Position numbers and translations under genes: made by a program
Notes under the pieces: model-generated
Told to the model about the DNA's origin: nothing
What the model saw: only the letters and a program-made list of their open reading frames with translations
Databases searched by the model: none
Part shown: one piece after another, positions 57,656-64,000 of the stretch
How the letters are laid out: each line of letters begins with the position of its first letter
Position numbering within the stretch: the stretch's first letter is position 1
DNA from: Veillonella sp. CHU740
Lineage (GTDB): Bacteria > Bacillota > Negativicutes > Veillonellales > Veillonellaceae
Length of the DNA: 64,000 bases
Assembly: GCF_003992055.1 (NCBI RefSeq)
Contig: NZ_RQVD01000002.1
Span: 154,413-218,412, forward strand
Reading direction: 5' to 3'

Positions 57656-58060
57656 TTACACCCATGAAACGCAGGGTTCATTATACCCTAATAACAGTTC
57701 ATCATGTGTTATAAATTGCATTCTTTCAGCTTTGGCTTGGCTGATCATAATCTTATCAAATGGATCATGATGTGCTTTTGCCGATTCCGTTCTAGTTAAA
57801 GTCCTAATCATAAAAATATTTTCTGGCGATAACGATAATAATCGTAACCCAGACTGTTTAGCTAGCTTATATACAATTTCTGCATCATAAGGAAATCTAT
57901 CTGGATATTTATTATGCTTAATCTCAATTTCCCAAAGAGAAATAACACTAAAAAATATATATGTATCTTGTGAGCTTAATATATTTTTGCAATTATTTGA
58001 AAGTTTACTATCATCAAATAAAAGCCATAATAAAATATGTGTATCTAATAGAATATTCAT
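57656..58060 (-). CDS. PIN-domain toxin (VapC/FitB-like)
   Basis: A 134-aa PIN ribonuclease, the toxin of a type II toxin-antitoxin pair. The acidic active-site residues are visible: D6 in LLDTHILLW, the Glu in SLWEIEIK, and the aspartates in HHDPFDKIMI and FITHDELL. Its start overlaps the antitoxin stop by four bases (ATGA), the usual coupling that keeps antitoxin in excess. Targets cannot be told. Confidence 0.88.
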   Translation of the reverse strand: MNILLDTHILLWLLFDDSKLSNNCKNILSSQDTYIFFSVISLWEIEIKHNKYPDRFPYDAEIVYKLAKQSGLRLLSLSPENIFMIRTLTRTESAKAHHDPFDKIMISQAKAERMQFITHDELLLGYNEPCVSWV

Positions 58061-58293
58061 ATGTACTCCTTAAATACTTCTTGAATTACTTCATCCCCTG
58101 CATGAATATCATCTGGAACTGTAAACAAACCTCTTCCTAATCCAAACTGTATCGGTTGTGGTACATCTTTCACTAGTTTTATTTCTGCTACTGTATTCTC
58201 ATCTTGTAAAATAATTGACTCTGTTGCTCCATCAATAAGCAATTTTACAAGGGCTTTTAGTTCTTCATTTTGACTAATATTTATAGTACACAT
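58057..58293 (-). CDS. Antitoxin partner of the PIN toxin
   Basis: A 78-aa protein upstream of the PIN toxin. The C-terminal GLGRGLFTVPDDIHAGDEVI is the characteristic toxin-binding tail of antitoxins paired with PIN toxins (consensus GxxKGxFxxPDDF). The N-terminal half should hold the DNA-binding dimer domain but is not a clear Phd or AbrB match. A strong ribosome binding site (AGGAGGTGAGAG) precedes the ATG, fitting higher antitoxin translation. Confidence 0.8.
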   Translation of the reverse strand: MCTINISQNEELKALVKLLIDGATESIILQDENTVAEIKLVKDVPQPIQFGLGRGLFTVPDDIHAGDEVIQEVFKEYI

Positions 58294-58366
58294 TCTCTCA
58301 CCTCCTTTTTTATCATATGTCTTAGTTTTATTATACGCCTAACATTATAAAAAAGTAAGTATTTCT

Positions 58367-59593
58367 CTATTTTACTATCTTATACAAGAAACTTTCCCCC
58401 ACAAATGGTTCTGTTACACCAAAGTTTTCTAATATGGTTTGTCCAATATCAGCGAAACTACGTCTATCCCCTAAGTCAATGGGCCCTGTAAAAGCTGGTG
58501 AATATGCCAATAGTGGCACTAATTCTCGTGTATGGTCTGTTCCCTTCCACGTCGGATCATTACCATGGTCTGCCGTAATGAGTAGTAAATCATCTTCGCT
58601 CAATAGTTCTAGCAATCCCCCTAGTTGATAATCGAACATTTCTAACTCACGACCATAGCCTTGTACATCTCGACGATGCCCATATAAGCTATCGAACTCT
58701 ACTAAATTGACCATCATATAGCCATAAGTAAATCTACCTTCTGACATAGCATCCGATGTATCATACATAGGATGTGTGCCATTCGTACTATGTCCCAACA
58801 AGGCAGCCACTAGGTTAATACCATGAGAATTAGATTTCGTCGGATAGGATTGATCCAGTCCAATATGAGCATAAATATCGCCGATCTTCCCTACTCCAAT
58901 GGTCGGCACCTTCGCATCTTGTAAGGCTTGTAATACAAATCGCCCTTCTGGTAATCGACTATAATCATGACGATTTGAGGTGCGCACAAAATGACCTGGC
59001 TCTCCCACAAATGGACGAGCAATGATACGTCCTACATAATAATCTCCAATACAAACACGGTCTCGTGTAATTTGGCACATCTTGTATAAATCCTCTAACG
59101 GAATGATGCTTTCATGAGCGGCGATTTGAAACACCGAGTCGGCAGATGTATACACAATGGGTTTCCCCGTTCTCATATGCTCTTCCCCTAGGCGCTCAAT
59201 GATTTCCGTCCCCGATGCCGCTTCATTACCTAGAAAATCATAGCCAGTTTCCTTCGTAAAAGTATCCATCAACTCCTGTGGAAACCCGTCATAAAATGTT
59301 GGAAAAGGAACTTTCACGGGATGCCCCATCATCTCCCAATGACCACTGGTGGTATCTTTTCCTGTACTTTGTTCATGCATGCGACCAAAGGCGCCCACCA
59401 CTGTATCTTGTTGCGGTGTAATATCTGCAATCCTTCCGATACCTAATTTTCGTAAATTTGGAATCTGTAAAGGCCCTACTGCCTTTTCAATATGCCCCAA
59501 TGTATTAGCACCAGCATCTCCAAAGCGCTCTGCCTCTGGGCTATGACCAATCCCCACACTATCTGTAACAATCGTAATAATTCGTTTAAACAT
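58367..59593 (-). CDS. deoB: Phosphopentomutase
   Basis: Moves phosphate between C1 and C5 of (deoxy)ribose, joining nucleoside breakdown to the pentose pathway, 408 aa. Metal-binding motifs of the alkaline-phosphatase superfamily are present: ITIVTDSVGIGHSPEA, STGKDTTSGHWEMMG (the phosphorylated Thr), EFDSLYGHRRD and TADHGNDPTWKGTDHTREL. It fits with the nucleoside phosphorylase elsewhere in the window. Confidence 0.96.
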   Translation of the reverse strand: MFKRIITIVTDSVGIGHSPEAERFGDAGANTLGHIEKAVGPLQIPNLRKLGIGRIADITPQQDTVVGAFGRMHEQSTGKDTTSGHWEMMGHPVKVPFPTFYDGFPQELMDTFTKETGYDFLGNEAASGTEIIERLGEEHMRTGKPIVYTSADSVFQIAAHESIIPLEDLYKMCQITRDRVCIGDYYVGRIIARPFVGEPGHFVRTSNRHDYSRLPEGRFVLQALQDAKVPTIGVGKIGDIYAHIGLDQSYPTKSNSHGINLVAALLGHSTNGTHPMYDTSDAMSEGRFTYGYMMVNLVEFDSLYGHRRDVQGYGRELEMFDYQLGGLLELLSEDDLLLITADHGNDPTWKGTDHTRELVPLLAYSPAFTGPIDLGDRRSFADIGQTILENFGVTEPFVGESFLYKIVK

Positions 59594-59631
59594 AGAGACC
59601 TCCTCTCTATTACTCTAGCGTAAAAAGCCTA

Positions 59632-59656
59632 TGCCTAGGAATACTGTTCCTAGGCA
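59632..59656 (-). terminator. Terminator between the Nudix gene and deoB
   Basis: TGCCTAGGAA / TTCCTAGGCA, a perfect 10-bp stem with a 5-base loop, followed on the minus strand by TAGGCTTTTT, 9 bases after the Nudix gene stop. Confidence 0.85.
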
Positions 59657-59664
59657 TTCTTTGA

Positions 59665-60189
59665 CTATTTTATATATGGCATTGCTAATAACAACGCAGA
59701 TAAAGTTTTGCTATCTTTGATTGTTTCTTCCTTAATGCGTTGTAACAATTCATCCAAAGTATATCGCTCTACTTCCACATATTCATCTTCATCCCAATGG
59801 ATTTCTCCTTTTGAAAGTCCTTTTGCCACATATAAATGGATAACTTCATTGCAAAATCCAGGAGACGTAGCAATAGCGCCAAGACTAATCCATTCAGAGG
59901 CGATGATACCGGTTTCTTCTTCTAGCTCACGTTTGGCGCATACTAAAGGATCTTCACCAGCATCTAATTTACCCGCTGGAATTTCTAATAAATAATCGTT
60001 CAAAGCATAGCGGAACTGTTTTTCCATAATAATGCGATTGTCTTCATCAATGGCTACTACAGCACTAGCCCCTGGATGGTGAACTACTTCACGCCATGCT
60101 TCCTTACCATTGACATCGGCAATATCATAAGTTACTTTTATTAATTTACCATCGAATTTCATTTCAGATGAAAGTTTACGTTCTTGCAT
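59665..60189 (-). CDS. Nudix hydrolase, ADP-ribose pyrophosphatase type
   Basis: A 174-aa Nudix enzyme. The Nudix box GX5EX7REUXEEXGU is complete: the segment from the Gly of AGED runs through VCAKRELEEETGII. The N-terminal HHPGASAVVAIDEDNRIIME and LEIPAGKLD match the ADP-ribose/ADP-sugar hydrolase branch (NudF type). It lies 9 bp after the SWIM protein gene. The exact substrate is not proven. Confidence 0.9.
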   Translation of the reverse strand: MQERKLSSEMKFDGKLIKVTYDIADVNGKEAWREVVHHPGASAVVAIDEDNRIIMEKQFRYALNDYLLEIPAGKLDAGEDPLVCAKRELEEETGIIASEWISLGAIATSPGFCNEVIHLYVAKGLSKGEIHWDEDEYVEVERYTLDELLQRIKEETIKDSKTLSALLLAMPYIK

Positions 60190-60198
60190 GGGTCCTCC

Positions 60199-61038
60199 TT
60201 AATTTACAATAATAGGTTCTGTATCATTAGTAAAAGAAATAATCCCTCGTCTCGCCCATCTTACACTCATATGCCATAAGACATCCTTATCTATCGCTGC
60301 CACATATGTATTTACAGAATATTGCTTGGTGAAATATGTCTTAAGCTCTTTAACCAATTCCTTTAATTCTAACAATAATGCAAATTCATGTTTACAATAT
60401 CCATCACAATAACAGCCACATGAAATATCCTCTATCATTTCATTTTGATATATAAATTCTATTTCATAACATTCTGATCCTTGAACAATCGCATATCCAT
60501 ATACATCATCTAAACATATATATACTACACGTTGATCTTTATAGTATTGAATGCCTCTTTCCAATCGTTCTCTTTGAATAGGAAATTGAGATAAATCATC
60601 TAAAGGAAATGGAGATGGCGTATACGTAGAAATAAAAAGTTCTTCCCCTTGAGGCGCAAAAAACCATTTACTGATCTTTTCCTTTCCTATACAATTGCGA
60701 CTAAAAGAGAGTAAAAAGCGATTAGAAATAGTAAGGTCACCATGCAATTGGGTATCTACTTTAGCAATCACACGTTCATATTTAGATGGGCGAACCTTAA
60801 ATTCATGTCTCACATCTACCACAATCCCCAATGTATCTTTCATCTTTCCAGATACATATACATGATCACCTTCATGTAAAACAATATTTTCACATAAGTA
60901 TAGGTAAGCATCTTTTTTATGAGTAAAATACACTTGAACTAAAGTAAGATTTTTATGATTTACTAAAGATTTAGATTGTTGCAGTTCATTTGTGTCGTTT
61001 GTAACAATGTCATTAATTTCTATATCCTTTGAGTCCAT
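60199..61038 (-). CDS. SWIM zinc-finger protein, unknown function
   Basis: A 279-aa protein with a SWIM-type metal site C207-x-C209-x5-C215-x-H217 in ISCGCYCDGYCKHEFALL, followed by a helix (LLLELKELVKELKTYF). The N-terminal part looks like a small beta-barrel segment (NIVLHEGDHVYVSGKMKD TLGIVVDVRHEF). SWIM domains bind DNA or proteins, often beside helicases. No helicase is here. It shares a transcript with the Nudix gene. No function is claimed. Confidence 0.65.
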   Translation of the reverse strand: MDSKDIEINDIVTNDTNELQQSKSLVNHKNLTLVQVYFTHKKDAYLYLCENIVLHEGDHVYVSGKMKDTLGIVVDVRHEFKVRPSKYERVIAKVDTQLHGDLTISNRFLLSFSRNCIGKEKISKWFFAPQGEELFISTYTPSPFPLDDLSQFPIQRERLERGIQYYKDQRVVYICLDDVYGYAIVQGSECYEIEFIYQNEMIEDISCGCYCDGYCKHEFALLLELKELVKELKTYFTKQYSVNTYVAAIDKDVLWHMSVRWARRGIISFTNDTEPIIVN

Positions 61039-61100
61039 AGCGTATCCTTTCTTATTAGAATTTAGAATAGAGTTATGATCACTAGATAAATGCCTTAAAT

Positions 61101-62996
61101 TTAAAGTGTATACAAGTCAATAATCAGATCAGATAATATATCTGTTCTTCTGTTTATATCTTCTGCTGTCCATTCTTCCTTATTACTTATATCTTCGTCT
61201 CTAACACTATCAACTATAGATTCATTTAAAAATAAGCCACTTCTTAGTCCTTCATATTCTGAACCACTTGGATTATAATCACGCTTAACAATAAAAGACG
61301 AATTACTCATTTCCGAATTATATGGAGTTAACGTTAAATTACCTAATTTATTCTTATATTTTTCTTGAATTTCTTCAGCAACTTGTTTATTACCTTTACT
61401 TAAGGACTGAATCCAATCGCTATTTAACCTGCCATCTGGTAAAATATGTTCTATCGTCCATTTATACATAGAACGAGGTGTCTGTTTAGATGTATATAAA
61501 TCTAATGTATCGGGTCTAGATTTAGAGAAATAACCATTATTATATTGTCTAGCCAAATCTATTAATATGATTCATAAAGTTTTAGAGTTTGATTTACTAT
61601 ATAAGGGTTCTTCTAGTGCTAGTTTAAATTGTTCATCACTCACAGAAATATCTCTTAATAAGTTAGATACAGTTGAGGTTATAGTATCTACACTATTAAT
61701 ATTTTTAAAACTACGAATAGTTTCTAAAACCCTCGAACGAATATTAGATGCTTTGGGTTTCTGCATAATATTCCTTTTTATGTAAAAAGCCTTTATTTTT
61801 GTAAGATTATAAATTAAATCCTCTAATCCTATACATTTATTTACATACAAATCTAAAAAGAACATTAAATAAGGATAGATAGAAGATGTTTCCATTCTAT
61901 GTAGTTCACTTAAAATAGTTAAAATATTTATATCATCGATAACATTTGCATCAGCTTTATCATTAATAATATTTTCACTATTTATAATATCTACAAAAAT
62001 TCTTGCCTGTTTGAATAGTTCATCAATAAAATCTGAACCTTTACTAGTAAAAACCTTTTTATACTCTTTCAAAGCTTCTTTTTTAGTTATTGAGGATGCT
62101 GTTGAGTTTATAAAAGTATCATAATAATTTTGTAAAAATTGAATAACTTTACTGTGATTAGAGTCCTTTTGTGTTTCACTAAATATATCTAATAATTCTA
62201 TCCACTTTTCCTCATACACTGTGATAAGGTTTTCATCCGATGCTCCCACAGCAGATAAATACTCAACTTTAATTAAATCTATTAAAGTTAATGGCAAGCC
62301 TTTTGCATTTATTGATGAAAAAATAGAAAAGGCATCACCAAGGTCATTACAGGTAATTGACACAATCGTTAAATTATCAACTTTTCTGTAAAAACGCTCT
62401 ATATCTTCAAAAGTATGACAGTTTTCAGATAACCATTCTAAAATATCAATAAAACGCTTCCACATTAATCGTCTTTTATCACATTTAATTTCAGCAGTAT
62501 TGTTTAAATTATATGCATTACCTAATTCATCATAGGATGAATTTGTAATAATAAATGTAAATATGGCATTATATACATCACTATCTTTTTTTAGTAAACG
62601 TAAAGAATGTTCAGTGTTTTCGGCGTTAGTTAATTTACGCTTAATATCTTCTTGTATAGTGAATAATTTGGAAAGTTGATTTCTCTCTACGTAAGAAATA
62701 AAACCGTATAATTTATAAAATATAGCCATTAAAATTAATGCTAATGAAGTTAACCTTTGCTGACCATCTACAACTTCTTGTAATTTAATATTAGGATAAT
62801 TCTGATCTATTTTATCTATCAGTAAAACATTTCCAATATAATATCCATCATTCTCCACACTTATATCATTTAGAAAATCATTAATATTAGACTCTTCCCA
62901 AGTATATGGTCTTTGATAAATTGGAACTACATAGGTTGGCCCATCACCTATTGGAAATAATTCTTTAATTTGCTTACAAACTGTACCAATTTGCAT
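61101..62996 (-). pseudogene. GmrSD-like DUF262-DUF1524 restriction protein, broken by in-frame TGA
   Basis: GmrSD-type proteins are modification-dependent (type IV) restriction enzymes; the DUF262 part senses nucleotide and DNA, the DUF1524 part is an HNH nuclease. The frame has the DUF262 motifs VPIYQRPYTWEES and VVDGQQRLTSLAL, then a helical middle, and the DUF1524 motif IEHILPD (H-I-x-P) with NKLGNLTLTPYN. A TGA at 61572-61574 splits it after 474 residues; the next 156 codons are in the same frame, so an intact protein would be 631 aa. The family pattern around the stop (LRyIL) suggests CGA changed to TGA, Arg to stop. The second part has no ribosome binding site. It is very AT-rich, fitting recent transfer. 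Confidence 0.8.
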
Positions 62997-63033
62997 ATTG
63001 ATTTCTCCTTAGGATATAACAATTTATATCTTA

Positions 63034-63062
63034 AGTAGATCATATATAAATAGGGTTGTCAA
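63034..63062 (-). promoter_or_regulatory. Promoter of the GmrSD-like gene
   Basis: On the minus strand TTGACA (63057-63062) and TGATCTACT (-10 TCTACT at 63034-63039) with 17 bp between. AAGGAG follows before the ATG. Confidence 0.6.
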
Positions 63063-63084
63063 GATCTAATGCTAACACAATAAA

Positions 63085-63107
63085 AAGGGTCTTCTCCAGA
63101 CCTAAAT
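63085..63107 (-). terminator. Weak terminator after the 61-aa gene
   Basis: GGTCT / AGACC, a 5-bp stem with a 5-base loop, and CTTTTTATT on the minus strand. Confidence 0.5.
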
Positions 63108-63128
63108 ATAAAAAAATATAACTATATA

Positions 63129-63314
63129 CTATTTATAGAAAAGCTGATTTAGTAAAGTTACATCATCATTTTCCATATATAAATTATATATAGCTTGTAA
63201 ATTATCTTTATTAGTTTCTCCTCTTTCGATGTTAATAAGAGCTACTATAAATGAACGGTAATCTGTATTCATCATTTCTTGTATTTGTTGTTTAAATATA
63301 TCGATATTAGTCAT
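63129..63314 (-). CDS. Small hypothetical protein (61 aa)
   Basis: A 61-aa frame with a good ribosome binding site (AGGAGAAG) and a TGATATAAT extended -10 about 65 bp upstream. The product is helical and acidic (MTNIDIFKQQIQEMMNTDYR; DNLQAIYNLYMENDDVTLLN). I do not recognise it. It sits between the restriction gene and the rRNA operon and could be a small antirestriction, regulatory or cargo protein; that is guesswork. Confidence 0.6.
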   Translation of the reverse strand: MTNIDIFKQQIQEMMNTDYRSFIVALINIERGETNKDNLQAIYNLYMENDDVTLLNQLFYK

Positions 63315-63488
63315 AGCAACTTCTCCTATAATATAATAAATCTATTCATTGTTTTACATTTACAGCTAATTCGATCAGATTATATCATAATAGACGAAGT
63401 AGAAACTAGATAGTTAAAACAAAATAGTTATAAAAAGAGTTATATTACGTCATCAATATAATTGCTTTTCTCATATAGCCTCATCATC

Positions 63489-63623
63489 TGCAACTTCCTG
63501 TTCTGCCCTGTGGATTTTCTTTACTCCCTTCGGTCGTCGAAAATCTTACGGGCAGAACTCCCCGATTCACACACTTTCATGCATCGCTTCGCTCCTATGA
63601 AAGTGGTTCACTGGGGATCCCAG
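63489..63623. repeat. GC-rich multi-hairpin element next to the 5S gene
   Basis: A GC-rich island in AT-rich DNA holds three stem-loops: GTTCTGCCC/GGGCAGAAC (63500-63558) with an inner GATTTTC/GAAAATC; CACTTTCAT/ATGAAAGTG (63572-63605) with CCCC and GGGG pairing outside it; and CTGGGGATCCCAG (63611-63623). One edge has GCAACTTCCT, the same ten bases as the 3' end of the 5S gene (63705-63714). It may be a dispersed repeat or part of an rRNA-operon tail. No protein-coding frame of note is seen here. Confidence 0.5.
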
Positions 63624-63655
63624 CGGGGCCTACTCGTATGTAAACTCACTAACAA

Positions 63656-63700
63656 AGAAAAGAAAAAGAGACACCATTCGGTGTCTCTTTTTCTTTTCTT
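63656..63700 (-). terminator. rRNA operon terminator
   Basis: AAAGAGACACC / GGTGTCTCTTT stem with a short loop, flanked by A-rich and T-rich runs, directly after the 5S gene on the minus strand. Confidence 0.85.
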
Positions 63701-63702
63701 AA

Positions 63703-63818
<116 letters not shown>

Positions 63819-63819
63819 C

Positions 63820-63850
<31 letters not shown>

Positions 63851-63882
63851 GAATAATAGTTAACTTACAAGTTTTTTTAAGT

Positions 63883-64000
63883 AAAGCCCTCGATCTATTA
63901 GTACCAGTCAGCTCCATGCCTTACAGCACTTCCACACCTGGCCTATCAACCATGTCGTCTACATGGGATCTTACTAGCTTATGCTATGAGAAACCTCATC
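63883..64000 (-). rRNA. rrl: 23S ribosomal RNA, 3' end (cut by window edge)
   Basis: The last roughly 118 nt of 23S rRNA on the minus strand, including GTAAGATCCC, GGTTGATAGGCCAGGTGTGG and GGTACTAATAGATCGAGG, which match the 3' domain of bacterial 23S. The gene continues beyond position 64000. The 66-bp spacer to 5S holds a TCAGGG/CCCTGA hairpin and TGAAAACTACATAG, a common rRNA spacer motif. Confidence 0.93.

Noticed and set aside
61556..61571. The DUF1524 half as an independent gene starting at TTG
   Set aside because: No ribosome binding site before the TTG, and the preceding five codons continue the family pattern in frame from the TGA; a single broken gene explains it better.
61572..61574. 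TGA in the GmrSD-like gene as a selenocysteine codon
   Set aside because: No SECIS-like hairpin is evident after it, the family has Arg or a similar residue there, and no selenoprotein context exists.

Overview
The window looks like the chromosome of a Veillonella or a close relative in the Negativicutes, the Firmicutes class that has an outer membrane. The signs are AT-rich DNA with AGGAGG ribosome binding sites, a complete Firmicutes-type gene set, an outer-membrane beta-barrel protein directly behind ftsZ, strictly anaerobic enzymes (NrdD/NrdG, rubredoxin), and phosphatidylserine synthase plus decarboxylase genes. The genus is inferred from general familiarity with these proteins and was not tested by alignment. 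Nearly every gene lies on the minus strand, in line with the rRNA operon that enters at the right edge. Only three genes are on the plus strand: fabK-like, gamma carbonic anhydrase-like and rpmB.

Layout, left to right. 1-17.1 kb holds tyrS (cut by the window edge), a class A penicillin-binding protein, mutS2, a large U32 peptidase-family protein, pheT-pheS with a hot-dog thioesterase, ligA-pcrA and a CBS-domain pyrophosphatase. 17.2-22.4 kb holds rpmF-yceD, a 45-residue rubredoxin that is easily missed, a TPM/LemA pair, the two plus-strand genes and a small exported protein. 22.5-27.8 kb holds nrdG-nrdD, with tandem NrdR boxes and a structured leader, then a BioY transporter operon led by a hot-dog-like protein, then the beta-barrel protein. 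27.8-40.4 kb is the division and cell-wall cluster in the order mraZ, rsmH, ftsL, murE, murF, mraY, murD, murG, murC, ddl, ftsQ, ftsZ, with ftsI, ftsW, murB and ftsA absent. 40.8-47.1 kb holds an aminotransferase and a full branched-chain amino-acid ABC transporter (livKHMGF). 47.3-54.7 kb holds an orphan protein, ahcY with a purine nucleoside phosphorylase, and an envelope operon (WecG/TagA-type glycosyltransferase, psd, pssA, GT2 glycosyltransferase) that ends in a gene broken by an in-frame TAG. 54.8-64 kb holds recG, rpmB, a PIN toxin-antitoxin pair, deoB, a Nudix hydrolase, a SWIM-finger protein, a GmrSD-like restriction gene broken by an in-frame TGA, and the 5S and 23S rRNA genes.

How the parts work together. 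The mur genes, mraY, murG, ddl and the class A PBP form a near-complete route from UDP-MurNAc to cross-linked peptidoglycan. ftsL, ftsQ and ftsZ supply part of the divisome. The psd/pssA operon makes phosphatidylethanolamine for a two-membrane envelope. The phosphorylase and AhcY handle the nucleoside by-products of S-adenosylmethionine use.

The most interesting signals are regulatory or broken genes: the nrdDG leader, with two NrdR boxes 32 bp apart and a 12-bp long-range inverted repeat around a terminator-like hairpin; MraZ-type GTGG repeats facing both ways upstream of mraZ; a BirA-like palindrome ahead of the hot-dog/bioY operon; an apparent gene-less minus-strand transcription unit upstream of recG; a GC-rich hairpin element next to the 5S gene; and two genes each interrupted by one in-frame stop codon that a C-to-T change would explain. 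No CRISPR array, insertion sequence or tRNA gene was seen.
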